38,677 nt of DNA from the NCBI GenBank assembly GCA_934376945.1, contig CAKRPI010000007.1, forward strand, positions 1-38,677, read 5' to 3'. Of the stretch, positions 1 through 8,664 are shown piece after piece (the first letter of the stretch is position 1; each line of letters begins with the position of its first letter). Source of the stretch: an uncultured Lachnospiraceae bacterium (GTDB taxonomy: Bacteria > Bacillota > Clostridia > Lachnospirales > Lachnospiraceae). The notes under the pieces were generated by a model, which did no database searches, was not told the origin of the DNA, and was given only the letters and a program-made list of their open reading frames with translations. The position numbers and the translations under genes are program-made.

Positions 1-21
1 ATTCCTTTCTGGGATAAAATT

Positions 22-64
22 ACAGCCGGTAACAGCAGTACTTTCTGCTTAATTTACCGGCTGT
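22..64 (-). terminator. Stem-loop downstream of hydG, possible terminator
   Basis: An 11-bp perfect inverted repeat (ACAGCCGGTAA at 22-32 pairing with TTACCGGCTGT at 54-64) encloses a second small stem (AGCAG/CTGCT). Read on the minus strand it is followed by a short AATTTTA run, so it could end the hydE-hydG transcript. The U-tract is short, so termination is a plausible reading and not a certain one. Confidence 0.5.
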
Positions 65-137
65 GGTTGATTGTCAGGCAGATAAACATTCTGCGAGGAT
101 GCACAGCAATTCTAAAGTTTATAGTTTTGCTATAGTA

Positions 138-158
138 AAACGCAGTATTTCATACTGC
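138..158 (-). terminator. Short hairpin just after the hydG stop
   Basis: GCAGTAT (142-148) and ATACTGC (152-158) form a 7-bp stem with a 3-base loop, two bases past the hydG stop codon. On the minus strand it is followed by GTTTTAC. It is short for an intrinsic terminator and may instead protect the 3' end; the stronger stem at 22-64 lies farther downstream. Confidence 0.4.
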
Positions 159-159
159 A

Positions 160-1608
160 TTAGAAGCGAAAATCACGGCTGTTAGAGGTTTTGATCTCCT
201 CAATGTGCTTTCTGGCGCTCTCTCTCGTCTTCTCGCGCGGAATTTTTTCAAGTTCTTTTTCAATCAGTGCAAAACCGATCTGTTTTGTTTCCTCTGATGC
301 GTAATCGATGAGATACTCGGTCAGAGTCATTAAAGCATTCGGATGACAGCAGTTTTGAATCTGTCCGGATTTGCAAAGGCTCATAAAGCGGTCACCGGTA
401 CGCCCTTCGCGGTAGCATGCGGTACAGAAGGATGGAATGAAGCCCAACTCCATCAGCCACCGAACAACCTCATCAAGGCTTCGCTGGTCGGAAACATCAA
501 ACTGCTCTGTATCATGAGGACGCTCTTCCTGTGTATAACCGCCGACCGAAGTACGTGAAGCGCCACTGATCTGAGAGATGCCGACTTTTAATGCCTTCTC
601 TCTCACCTCTTCTGATTCGCGGGTTGAGATAATCATACCTGTGTACGGAACTGCCAGACGGATGCAGGCGATAATTTTTGTAAACATTTCATCTGGGATG
701 CTGTTGTCAAATGCAGATGGGTCAATGTCATCTGCATGCTTTACACGCGGAACACTGATCGTATGAGGACCGACACCGTGCACTGCCTCAAGATGCTCTG
801 CGTGCATCAGAAGACCGGCAAATTCATACTTGTAGAGTTCGAGACCAAAGAGGACGCCAAGGCCGACATCATCGATGCCGCCTTCCATTGCGCGGTCCAT
901 TGCTTCTGTGTGATAATCATAATTGTGCTTTGGCCCGGTCGGATGCAGATGCAGGTAACTTTCCTTGTTGTAAGTTTCCTGGAACAGAATGTAGGTACCG
1001 ATTCCTGCTTCTTTGAGCATTCTGTACTCTTCTACGGTTGTTGCTGCGATGTTTACATTTACACGGCGGATTGCACCGTTTTTGTGGTGAATGCCATAGA
1101 TGGTCTTGATACATTCAAGGATATATTCAATTGGGCTGTTTACCGGGTCTTCGCCTGCTTCGATGGCAAGACGTTTGTGTCCCATATCCTGCAGGGCAAT
1201 TACTTCCTGACAGACCTCTTCCTGTGTCAGCTTTTTACGGCCGATGTGCTTGTTTTTGAGATGGTATGGGCAGTAAAGGCAACCATTAACGCAGTAATTA
1301 GAAAGGTACAGAGGTGCAAACATGACAATGCGGTTTCCGTAGAAGGCAAGCTTAATCTCTTCTGCCACTTCATACATTTTCTGGATTTTTTCTGGAATAT
1401 CACAGGCAAGAAGCACGGATGCTTCCCGATGTGTCAGTCCTTCGCAGTGAACACCGTTCCCGGATTTTTTCGGGCGTGCTTTTTCGAGAAGCTCGTCGAT
1501 AAGGGCAATATTGTGCTTGTTTTCCTCGGCATAACGCAATGTGTCGAGAATTTCCTCATGGTTGATAAACTCTTCAGCTTTTAATGATTTTGGGTTGTAG
1601 ATAGCCAT
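160..1608 (-). CDS. hydG: [FeFe]-hydrogenase maturase HydG (radical SAM tyrosine lyase)
   Basis: HydG cleaves tyrosine to supply the CO and CN ligands, in an Fe-containing synthon, for the H-cluster of [FeFe] hydrogenase. The 482-residue protein has the radical SAM motif CX3CX2C at C106, C110 and C113, and near its C-terminus the HydG-type CX2CX22C motif that binds the auxiliary cluster; this second motif separates HydG from its relative ThiH. I start at the ATG at 1608, because AAGGAGAG sits 6 bases upstream; an in-frame ATG 20 codons earlier has no comparable site. It lies 98 bases downstream of hydE on the same strand, so the two maturases are probably co-transcribed. The third maturase, HydF, and the hydrogenase itself are not in the window. 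Confidence 0.96.
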   Translation of the reverse strand: MAIYNPKSLKAEEFINHEEILDTLRYAEENKHNIALIDELLEKARPKKSGNGVHCEGLTHREASVLLACDIPEKIQKMYEVAEEIKLAFYGNRIVMFAPLYLSNYCVNGCLYCPYHLKNKHIGRKKLTQEEVCQEVIALQDMGHKRLAIEAGEDPVNSPIEYILECIKTIYGIHHKNGAIRRVNVNIAATTVEEYRMLKEAGIGTYILFQETYNKESYLHLHPTGPKHNYDYHTEAMDRAMEGGIDDVGLGVLFGLELYKYEFAGLLMHAEHLEAVHGVGPHTISVPRVKHADDIDPSAFDNSIPDEMFTKIIACIRLAVPYTGMIISTRESEEVREKALKVGISQISGASRTSVGGYTQEERPHDTEQFDVSDQRSLDEVVRWLMELGFIPSFCTACYREGRTGDRFMSLCKSGQIQNCCHPNALMTLTEYLIDYASEETKQIGFALIEKELEKIPREKTRESARKHIEEIKTSNSRDFRF

Positions 1609-1706
1609 TTGATACTCTCCTTTTTGTAAAGCAGACAGATCTGGAAAGTCTGTACTGCTGATATTCATAAGTCAAAACGGATGCGCAGGTGCTGCAGACT
1701 GATTGT

Positions 1707-2774
1707 TCAGTCTTGGAAGAAAGCAGATTTTTTTTGATCTCCGCGTGAAACAACAACTTCGTATCCGATGGAATGCATGCGTTTTGAAAGACAGCTGCGG
1801 CATTGCGCGGATTCTTCACCGGTACAGATCTTATTGTCATACAGCTCGTATTTTTTACGCTGTGCAACAGGGGAAAGATTGGGCATAACCACATTTGCGC
1901 CTGCGAGAATTCCTTTTTCGCGGCCTGCCGGATCAATGGTGCCAAGCGCAGTAGTGGCAGGCAGCAGAATATCCGGCTGAATCAGACGGATCAGAGAAAG
2001 CAGATACAGTGTCAGCTTCAGGCTGCCCTGCGGATAAGCGGAAAACGGTGTGGCATGATGTGGGATAAACGGACCAATTCCGCACATGGCCGGATGAAAC
2101 AGTTCGATAAATTTCAAATCCTTTGCAAGTGTTTCCGGTGTCTGAAAAGGGGATCCGACCATAAATCCACATCCAACCTGATAGCCGATCGTTTTAAGCG
2201 AATCAAGACAGGCCATTCGATGTTCAAAGGACATTGATTTTGGATGAAGCTGCTGATAATGAGAAGTATCCGCTGTCTCGTGACGAAGCAGATAGCGGTC
2301 GGCACCGGCCTGAAAGAGACGCAGATAGCTTTCTTTGGTGCGTTCTCCAAGAGAAAGTGTGACCGCGCAGTCTGGAAAACGTGTTTTGATTGTGCGAAGC
2401 AGCTCACAGAGAAGATTGTCCGAGTAGAAACCGTCCTCTCCGCCTTGCAGGACAAAGGTGCGGAAGCCAAGGGAATATCCCTCCTCACAGCACGCCAGAA
2501 TCTCCTGTGGGGAAAGGCGATATCTTATGCAGGAATGGTTGCTTCGCCGGATGCCGCAGTACAGACAGTCGTTGCGGCAGATATTGCTGATCTCAATCAG
2601 ACCGCGTACATAAACGTCAGTTCCGTAAATCTGTTTTCTGAGGCAAACGGCAAGCTGTGCGGCATAGGAAGCGGCTTCGTCGCTGTATTCCCGGATCAGA
2701 CAGGCATACGCATCCTCTGTAAGCTGATGCGTACGGTTTAACTGACGGATCAAATTCTGGATTTTGCTGTTCAT
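1707..2774 (-). CDS. hydE: [FeFe]-hydrogenase maturase HydE (radical SAM)
   Basis: HydE is the radical SAM enzyme that acts after HydG in building the diiron subcluster of [FeFe] hydrogenase. The 355-residue protein has CX3CX2C at C66, C70 and C73, the GGE-type SAM-binding region after it, and the C-terminal cysteine group (C...CRSC) found in many HydE proteins. Relatives include BioB and PylB, but adjacency to hydG and overall similarity favour HydE. The start at 2774 is supported by AGGAGA about 7 bases upstream; an upstream in-frame extension would run through the terminator of the preceding pfl operon and is unlikely. Three TTTACAG motifs lie in the short upstream region. Confidence 0.95.
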   Translation of the reverse strand: MNSKIQNLIRQLNRTHQLTEDAYACLIREYSDEAASYAAQLAVCLRKQIYGTDVYVRGLIEISNICRNDCLYCGIRRSNHSCIRYRLSPQEILACCEEGYSLGFRTFVLQGGEDGFYSDNLLCELLRTIKTRFPDCAVTLSLGERTKESYLRLFQAGADRYLLRHETADTSHYQQLHPKSMSFEHRMACLDSLKTIGYQVGCGFMVGSPFQTPETLAKDLKFIELFHPAMCGIGPFIPHHATPFSAYPQGSLKLTLYLLSLIRLIQPDILLPATTALGTIDPAGREKGILAGANVVMPNLSPVAQRKKYELYDNKICTGEESAQCRSCLSKRMHSIGYEVVVSRGDQKKSAFFQD

Positions 2775-2845
2775 ATCTTTCTCCTGTAAAAATATAGATG
2801 ATTTGCGAAGCGTTTTTATTTTACAGAGAATTAGATCCTGTAAAG

Positions 2846-2880
2846 TAAAAAAAAGCCGCTTCCTTTTTTGGGATGCGGCT
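2846..2880 (-). terminator. Intrinsic terminator after pflA
   Basis: On the minus strand AGCCGC pairs with GCGGCT, with extra pairs inward, and is followed by eight consecutive U residues. It lies between the end of pflA and the start of hydE, so it ends the pflB-pflA transcript and implies that hydE has its own promoter within the next 70 bases. Confidence 0.85.
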
Positions 2881-3001
2881 CCAAAGAACACATTCCACAA
2901 CTCTGTCCAGATGTCAGAATGAAGTACTCTTTTCTTATTATCAGGGCAAAAAGTGAAAATGTCAATCCTTTTTTGGATAAAAACTGTTTATTTTGCCTAA
3001 A

Positions 3002-3751
3002 TCATGAGTGGATACCCAGGATTTTTTCGGCGTTTTCAATACGTTCCTGTGTCGGTGGGTTTACACCAGCAAGTGGATACGAAATACCAAGATTTTCCCA
3101 TTTAAATATACCGAGTGTGTGATATGGAAGAATCTCTACGCGCTCTACATTATGCAGCGTATGAATGAAATCTGCGAGACGATGCAGACAGTCGTCATTG
3201 TCGCTTCCGCCTGGGACCAGCACATGGCGGATCCAGACGGGTTTATTTTGCGCAGACAGTACTTCAGCCATACGAAGAATATTTGCATTTGTGTGACCGG
3301 TCAGAACGCGGTGCATTGCATCATCAATTTGTTTGATGTCAAGCATGACCAGATCGGTGTACTTCATCAGCTCAAGAAATCTGGAATAAAAAGGTTCCTC
3401 TTCTGTGAATGGTGCTCCGCTTGTATCGAGCGTGGTGTGGACACCGTTTTTCTTTGCTTTTCGGAACAAATCGGTCAGAAAATCGATTTGCAGAAGCGGT
3501 TCTCCGCCACTTACGGTAATGCCGCCTTTATCACCCCAGTATGCACGGTAGCGCAGTGCCTGGCGCAGCAGCGTATCCGCGTCATACGGTGTTCCGCTGC
3601 CGATTTTCCAGGTATCCGGATTGTGACAGAACTGACAGCGCATGGTGCAGCCGCTTAAAAAGATGACATAACGGACACCAGGACCGTCAACAGAACCAAA
3701 ACTCTCAAGAGAATGGACATAACCGACTGGGGACGGTGTTTGTGAGGACAT
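3002..3751 (-). CDS. pflA: Pyruvate formate-lyase activating enzyme
   Basis: This radical SAM enzyme abstracts a hydrogen atom from the active-site glycine of PflB, creating the stable glycyl radical. The 249-residue protein has CX3CX2C at C35, C39 and C42, followed by HNPDTW, typical of PflA, and a GGEP SAM-binding motif. It is the usual length and lacks the extra ferredoxin-like domain present in many other glycyl-radical activases, which supports PflA. AAAGGAG is 7-8 bases upstream of the ATG at 3751. It follows pflB by 41 bases, so the enzyme and its activator form one operon. Confidence 0.96.
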   Translation of the reverse strand: MSSQTPSPVGYVHSLESFGSVDGPGVRYVIFLSGCTMRCQFCHNPDTWKIGSGTPYDADTLLRQALRYRAYWGDKGGITVSGGEPLLQIDFLTDLFRKAKKNGVHTTLDTSGAPFTEEEPFYSRFLELMKYTDLVMLDIKQIDDAMHRVLTGHTNANILRMAEVLSAQNKPVWIRHVLVPGGSDNDDCLHRLADFIHTLHNVERVEILPYHTLGIFKWENLGISYPLAGVNPPTQERIENAEKILGIHS

Positions 3752-3792
3752 GAAAGTCTCCTTTCTGATTGCGGAAGGTCAAAGCGGATATT

Positions 3793-6048
3793 TTACAGTG
3801 CCTTATGACAAGTTCTGGCAATTACATCAAGCTGCTGTTCTTTGGTCAGGTCGATGAATTTTACAGCATAACCGGATACACGTATTGTGAAGTTTGCGTA
3901 CTCTTCTTTTTCCGGATGATTCATTGCATCGATCAGCTTCTCAGTGCCAAATACATTGACATTCAGGTGATGTGCACCCTGTGCAAAGTAGCCGTCCAGC
4001 ACGCGAACCAGGTTTTCAGTACGCTCTTCATCACTATGGCCAAGGGCATCCGGATTGATCGTCTGTGTATTGGAGATTCCATCAAGTGCATCCTCATACG
4101 GAAGCTTTGCAACGGAGTTCAAAGATGCAAGCAGTCCGTTCTTTTCTGAACCGTAGCTTGGGTTTGCACCTGGAGAAAGCGGCTCGCCTGCTTTTCTTCC
4201 ATCCGGAAGGGAACCGGTTGCCTTGCCGTAAACAACATTTGAGGTGATTGTCAGAATCGATGTTGTCGGCTCAGAATCGCGGTAGGTATGGCAGTATTTC
4301 AGCTTTTTCATGAAAGTACGGAGCAGAAGTACGGCAAGATCATCCGCACGGTCATCATCGTTTCCGTAACGCGGGAACTCTCCCTCTGTCTCAAAGTCTT
4401 TTGCAATGCCGTTTTCATCGCGAATTACTTTTACCTTTGCGTATTTGATTGCGCTTAAGGAGTCTACAACGTGTGAGAAGCCTGCGATACCGGTTGCAAA
4501 TGTACGTCTTACATCTGTATCGATCAGTGCCATTTCAGCCGCTTCGTAGTAGTATTTGTCATGCATGTAGTGGATCATATTTAAAGTGCCTACATACAGA
4601 TGTGCGAGCCAGTCAAGCATTACATCATATTTTTCAATTACTTCATCATAGTCAAGATATTCAGAGGTGATAGGCTGATATTTCGGTGCTACCTGATCAC
4701 CGGTTTTCTCATCTACGCCGCCGTTGATTGCATACAGAAGGCATTTTGCAAGGTTTGCACGTGCACCGAAGAACTGAATTTCTTTTCCTGTTTCGGTTGC
4801 AGATACGCAGCAGCAGATTGAGTAATCATCGCCCCATACCGGTCGCATGACATCGTCATTTTCATACTGAATAGAGCTTGTTGTGACAGAAATATGAGCC
4901 GCATAATCTTTGAAGTTCTTCGGAAGTCTGGAAGAATATAAAACGGTGAGGTTCGGTTCCGGAGACGGTCCCATATTCTCAAGGGTATGCAGGAAACGGT
5001 AATCATTCTTTGTTACCTGAGAACGTCCGTCCATACCCATACCTGCCACCTCAAGCGTTGCCCATACCGGGTCACCGGAGAACAGCTGGTTGTAGGACTC
5101 AATTCTTGCAAATTTTACCATACGGAACTTCATAACCATGTGGTCGATCAATTCCTGCGCCTCTTTCTCAGTCAGAGTGCCATTTTCAAGGTCGCGTTCA
5201 ATGTAGATATCGAGGAAGGTGGAAACGCGGCCAACACTCATTGCCGCGCCGTTCTGTGTCTTGATTGCAGCGAGATATCCGAAGTACAGCCACTGAGCGG
5301 CCTCTTTTGCGTTCCTTGCCGGCTGGGAAATATCGAAGCCATATGCCTGTGCCATTTCTTTCATTTGCTTTAATGCACGGATCTGTTCTGCAATCTCCTC
5401 GCGCAGCTGGAAGTCACCGCGACGCATACCCTGACGGTTGGTCGCTGCGAAATCGTCCTGTTTTGCCTGAATCAGGTAGTCGATACCGTACAGAGCGACA
5501 CGGCGGTAGTCCCCGACAATTCGTCCGCGTCCGTACGTATCCGGAAGACCGGTCAGGATTTTATTGTGGCGGGCTTTCATCATTTCTGGAGTATAAATGT
5601 CAAATACGCCCTGATTATGTGTTTTGTGATATTTAGTAAAAATTTCATGCAGAAGCGGATTTGGTTTGTAACCGTACATTTCACAAGATTTTTCTGCCAT
5701 CTTGATACCGCCGTACGGCATAAAGGCACGCTTGAGCGGCTTGTCAGTCTGAAGACCGACTACCTGCTCAAGGCCCTTGAGGTTCTCGTCAATGTAAGCA
5801 GGACCATATGCGGTGATCGATGTGACAACTTCGGTCTCCATATCCAATACGCCACCCTTTGCTCTCTCTTCCTTCTGAAGATCCTGAAGCTTGCTCCAGA
5901 GCTTGTCCGTTGCTTCAGTCGGACCCTCAAGGAAGGAATCATCTCCATCATACGGAGTATAGTTATTCTGAATAAAATCGCGGACGTCTACGCCCTCTTT
6001 CCAGAGTCTTCCGGAAAAACCATTCCACTGTTCAAATTCTTTTTTCAT
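3793..6048 (-). CDS. pflB: Formate acetyltransferase (pyruvate formate-lyase)
   Basis: This glycyl-radical enzyme converts pyruvate and CoA into acetyl-CoA and formate, a central step of mixed-acid fermentation. The 751-residue protein is of normal family length. The catalytic adjacent cysteines are C413-C414, in SICCCVS; a third cysteine precedes them. The glycyl-radical motif RVSGY near the C-terminus places the radical at G726. I use the ATG at 6048, preceded by AAAGGAAAAG and giving the typical MKKEF-type N-terminus, instead of an ATG 13 codons upstream. Transcription probably begins near 6230, leaving a structured leader of about 180 bases. PflA follows in the same operon. Confidence 0.97.
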   Translation of the reverse strand: MKKEFEQWNGFSGRLWKEGVDVRDFIQNNYTPYDGDDSFLEGPTEATDKLWSKLQDLQKEERAKGGVLDMETEVVTSITAYGPAYIDENLKGLEQVVGLQTDKPLKRAFMPYGGIKMAEKSCEMYGYKPNPLLHEIFTKYHKTHNQGVFDIYTPEMMKARHNKILTGLPDTYGRGRIVGDYRRVALYGIDYLIQAKQDDFAATNRQGMRRGDFQLREEIAEQIRALKQMKEMAQAYGFDISQPARNAKEAAQWLYFGYLAAIKTQNGAAMSVGRVSTFLDIYIERDLENGTLTEKEAQELIDHMVMKFRMVKFARIESYNQLFSGDPVWATLEVAGMGMDGRSQVTKNDYRFLHTLENMGPSPEPNLTVLYSSRLPKNFKDYAAHISVTTSSIQYENDDVMRPVWGDDYSICCCVSATETGKEIQFFGARANLAKCLLYAINGGVDEKTGDQVAPKYQPITSEYLDYDEVIEKYDVMLDWLAHLYVGTLNMIHYMHDKYYYEAAEMALIDTDVRRTFATGIAGFSHVVDSLSAIKYAKVKVIRDENGIAKDFETEGEFPRYGNDDDRADDLAVLLLRTFMKKLKYCHTYRDSEPTTSILTITSNVVYGKATGSLPDGRKAGEPLSPGANPSYGSEKNGLLASLNSVAKLPYEDALDGISNTQTINPDALGHSDEERTENLVRVLDGYFAQGAHHLNVNVFGTEKLIDAMNHPEKEEYANFTIRVSGYAVKFIDLTKEQQLDVIARTCHKAL

Positions 6049-6108
6049 GGGATCTTTTCCTTTCTGTATGGTATATTGTTGCAGCATTTACAATAGAATC
6101 TCACTTGT

Positions 6109-6192
6109 ATTCTGTAAATACAGTTGTATCAGAATGCAGATAGATGCATTCTGACACAGGAGGAGAAATCTGTTTCTGCATCAGTCCTGTGT
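6109..6192 (-). promoter_or_regulatory. Structured 5' leader of pflB
   Basis: Three consecutive stem-loops lie between the proposed promoter and the pflB start. ACACAGGA/TCCTGTGT (6154-6161 with 6185-6192) encloses AGAAA/TTTCT. TCAGAATGCA/TGCATTCTGA (6129-6138 with 6145-6154) is a perfect 10-bp stem. CTGTAAATACAG (6112-6123) is a small palindrome. I do not recognise a known riboswitch class. The element may affect mRNA stability or translation. Confidence 0.5.
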
Positions 6193-6236
6193 ATTTGTAA
6201 ATCCGTTCAGAAATTAGTCCGAACTGATTCATCGAT

Positions 6237-6265
6237 ACTATAACAGAATGCAAAGTGGTACACAA
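6237..6265 (-). promoter_or_regulatory. Probable promoter of pflB-pflA
   Basis: On the minus strand a TTGTGT -35 hexamer (6260-6265) is separated by 17 bases from a TATAGT -10 hexamer (6237-6242). This sigma-A-like pair is about 190 bases upstream of the pflB start. The stretch 6049-6480 holds no gene; it contains this promoter, the pflB leader, the divergent ABC-F promoter and a dyad at 6287-6307. Confidence 0.6.
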
Positions 6266-6351
6266 GCGCCGGATTGCACTTTTTTATCAACAATACACAT
6301 TGTTTGAAAGAAAGTACAAGGCGGCGTAATACGCACAGTATTTTTCCTGAC

Positions 6352-6380
6352 TTGACAAATAAACTGGGAAAAGATAGACT
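6352..6380 (+). promoter_or_regulatory. Probable promoter of the ABC-F gene
   Basis: A consensus TTGACA -35 (6352-6357) lies 17 bases before TAGACT (6375-6380), which matches 4 of 6 -10 positions. It points toward the ABC-F gene and would give a leader of about 90 bases holding short overlapping reading frames. Confidence 0.55.
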
Positions 6381-6480
6381 GAATTTCAGCTGTGTTTCTG
6401 CGCTTCTGTATCGGCTGCGGTTTCATGGAAGGAATATGGGAATACAGAAGAAAAAAGAGAAAGGAATGCAATGAGTATAT

Positions 6481-8031
6481 ATGATATTAAATGTAAAGAA
6501 TTTGAGTCACGGATTTGGAGATCGCGCAATTTTTGAAAATGTCTCCTTTCGTCTTTTAAAGGGAGAGCACATCGGTCTGGTTGGTGCAAATGGCGAAGGA
6601 AAATCGACGTTTATGAATATTATTACCGGAAAACTGATGCCGGACGAGGGAACGGTCGAATGGGCAAAAAATGTTCGGGTCGGTTATCTTGATCAGCATA
6701 CGGTGCTGGAGCCTGGGATGACAATCCGCGATGTCCTGCAGTCGGCATTTTCGTATTTATTTGATCTGGAGACATCCATGAACCAGATGTTTGAGCAAAT
6801 GGTGGAAGCAGATGAGGCTGAGATGACACGTCTTATGGAAGAAACGGCCACAATCCAGGAGCTTTTGGATCATCACGATTTTTATCTGATTGATACAAAG
6901 GTCGAGGAGGTAGGCAGGGCACTTGGACTTACTGATATTGGTCTTGACCGTGATGTGTCAGAACTTTCCGGAGGGCAGCGAACGAAGGTATTGATGGCGA
7001 AGCTGCTGCTGGAAAAGCCAGATATTCTGCTGCTGGACGAGCCGACAAACTATCTGGATGAAGGGCATATTGAATGGCTGAAGCGGTATCTGAATGATTA
7101 TGAAAATGCATTTATTTTGATTTCGCATGATATTCCGTTCCTGAACAGTGTGATCAATCTGATTTATCATATGGAAAACCGGTCATTGGATCGTTATCCT
7201 GGTGATTATGATCATTTCCAGGAGGTCTATGCGATGAAGAAGTCGCAGCTGGAGGCCGCTTACAACCGCCAGCAGCAGGAAATTAGTGAATTGAAGGATT
7301 TCGTGGCACGAAATAAGGCGCGTGTAGCGACGCGTAATATGGCGATGGCCAGACAGAAAAAGCTGGACAAGATGGATGTGATTGAGCTTGCGAGAGAAAA
7401 ACCGAAGCCGGAATTTTGTTTCCGTACAGCAAGAACCTCAGGAAAAGTGATTTTTGAGACAAAAGATCTGGTAATCGGATATGATGAGCCACTCTCCCGC
7501 CCTCTCAATATTGGCATGGAGCGCGGCGAAAAGATTGCGCTGGTCGGAGCGAACGGAATCGGAAAGACAACGCTTTTGAAGAGTATTCTTGGTCTGGTGA
7601 AGCCGTTCTCAGGCAGCGTAACGCGCGGCGATTATCAGGAAATCGGTTATTTTGAACAGGAATCAGATCAGAAAAATACGACTACCTGTATTGAAGAGAT
7701 CTGGAAGTTGTTTCCGTCCTGGACACAGTATGAGGTACGTTCAGCGCTTGCAAAATGCGGCCTGACAACGCAGCATATTGAGAGTCAGGTACGGGTTTTA
7801 AGTGGCGGTGAGCAGGCGAAGGTAAGACTGTGTAAGATTATCAATACAGAGACAAATATTCTGCTGCTGGACGAGCCGACCAATCATCTTGATGTGGATG
7901 CGAAGGCGGAGCTGAAGCGTGCGCTGCAGGAATACAAAGGGAGTATTCTGCTGATCTGTCATGAGCCGGAGTTTTATCAGGATGTTGTGACGAAGGTGTG
8001 GAATTGCCAGGAATGGTCGCTGAAGTTTTGA
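6481..8031 (+). CDS. ABC-F family ATPase (YkpA/YbiT-like), soluble
   Basis: This 516-residue protein carries two ABC ATPase domains and no membrane domain, the ABC-F layout. The first domain has Walker A GANGEGKST (35-43), signature LSGGQ and Walker B LLLDEPTNYLD; the second has GANGIGKTT, LSGGEQ and LLLDEPTNHLD, with a basic helical linker between them. ABC-F proteins bind the ribosomal E site and modulate translation; some give antibiotic resistance, but this looks like the housekeeping YkpA/YbiT branch. The in-frame ATG at 6481 lies 15 bases from AAAGGA, too far for good initiation, whereas an ATG at 6471 in another frame is ideally spaced, so the start region is odd. The gene is monocistronic and ends at a shared hairpin. 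Confidence 0.9.
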   Translation: MILNVKNLSHGFGDRAIFENVSFRLLKGEHIGLVGANGEGKSTFMNIITGKLMPDEGTVEWAKNVRVGYLDQHTVLEPGMTIRDVLQSAFSYLFDLETSMNQMFEQMVEADEAEMTRLMEETATIQELLDHHDFYLIDTKVEEVGRALGLTDIGLDRDVSELSGGQRTKVLMAKLLLEKPDILLLDEPTNYLDEGHIEWLKRYLNDYENAFILISHDIPFLNSVINLIYHMENRSLDRYPGDYDHFQEVYAMKKSQLEAAYNRQQQEISELKDFVARNKARVATRNMAMARQKKLDKMDVIELAREKPKPEFCFRTARTSGKVIFETKDLVIGYDEPLSRPLNIGMERGEKIALVGANGIGKTTLLKSILGLVKPFSGSVTRGDYQEIGYFEQESDQKNTTTCIEEIWKLFPSWTQYEVRSALAKCGLTTQHIESQVRVLSGGEQAKVRLCKIINTETNILLLDEPTNHLDVDAKAELKRALQEYKGSILLICHEPEFYQDVVTKVWNCQEWSLKF

Positions 8032-8041
8032 TTGGTGATAA

Positions 8042-8071
8042 ATCAGGCAGGTCTTTTCAGACCTGCCTGAT
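8042..8071. terminator. 13-bp hairpin between convergent genes, bidirectional terminator
   Basis: ATCAGGCAGGTCT (8042-8054) pairs perfectly with AGACCTGCCTGAT (8059-8071) around a 4-base loop. It lies just past the ABC-F stop and overlaps the stop codon of the convergent HNH gene. No good U-tract follows on either strand, so it may terminate weakly or mainly stabilise both 3' ends. Confidence 0.65.
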
Positions 8072-8659
8072 AGCGGTAATTAACGTGCAAATCAGTACCG
8101 GGATCCGGAGTTTTATAACAAGTAATACAATCAGGGCCAGGAACGCAAGCTGGAAAATGCGGCGGATCACCCAGTATAATTCATATTTTCCAACGATGGC
8201 CTTTATGATCCAGATGCCGGTTTTTCGGCCCTTTTTGATGTTGCACCTGCGGCAGGCAGGTGCAAGATTCCTGACGTCGTTTACATTGTCGATGCCGATC
8301 AGCCTCATCCAGAAATTATTTCCGGTTTTTGTCATGTAAACAGGATAAATATGATCAATCGTGAGCTTTTGGTCGGAAAGTCGGCGATGGCAGTAACGGC
8401 AGCGATAACCGCCGCGCGGTCTTGGACAGGCAGAGAGAAAATCCCGCCGATAACTGCTGCTGCGGCCCCAGTTTTCCGGATAGGTACGTTTCAGCTCATA
8501 TTTTCGGCGTTTGCAGATACGGCGGATTTTCCTCAGCTTTCGATCTTCGGTCTGGATGCGATACATATTTTTTCCGGTCCGTATGACGGAAGGAAAACGT
8601 CGGAATGCCCGTCTTGGATCTTTTCGGGACCGTTGGGTAGTACAAATCTCAACATACAT
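8057..8659 (-). CDS. HNH endonuclease-like protein with C-terminal hydrophobic segment
   Basis: HNH proteins are metal-dependent DNA-cleaving enzymes. A full HNH signature is visible: CX2C at C87/C90, the catalytic TIDH pair D102-H103, NDVRNL with N131, then CX2CN at C136/C139/N140. The first 85 residues are very rich in arginine and lysine. After the HNH domain, residues 168-182 and 186-197 are strongly hydrophobic and separated by KLR, suggesting one membrane segment or a hairpin, which is unusual for an HNH nuclease. The start at 8659 is 5 bases after the dtd stop but has no clear ribosome site; an internal start at M32 (8566) would give 169 residues. The substrate and role are unknown. 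It is probably co-transcribed with dtd. Confidence 0.7.
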   Translation of the reverse strand: MYVEICTTQRSRKDPRRAFRRFPSVIRTGKNMYRIQTEDRKLRKIRRICKRRKYELKRTYPENWGRSSSYRRDFLSACPRPRGGYRCRYCHRRLSDQKLTIDHIYPVYMTKTGNNFWMRLIGIDNVNDVRNLAPACRRCNIKKGRKTGIWIIKAIVGKYELYWVIRRIFQLAFLALIVLLVIKLRIPVLICTLITAIRQV

Positions 8660-8664
8660 GAATA

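Noticed and set aside
736..1584. Long plus-strand reading frame (282 codons) antisense to hydG
   Set aside because: It lies wholly inside a well-supported hydG, is rich in Cys and Phe in a way typical of antisense frames, and has no ribosome site.
6238..6474. Small frames on both strands in the pflB/ABC-F intergenic region
   Set aside because: They have no ribosome site at their starts and cross both proposed promoters; only the short frames near 6425-6536 are kept, as possible leader elements.
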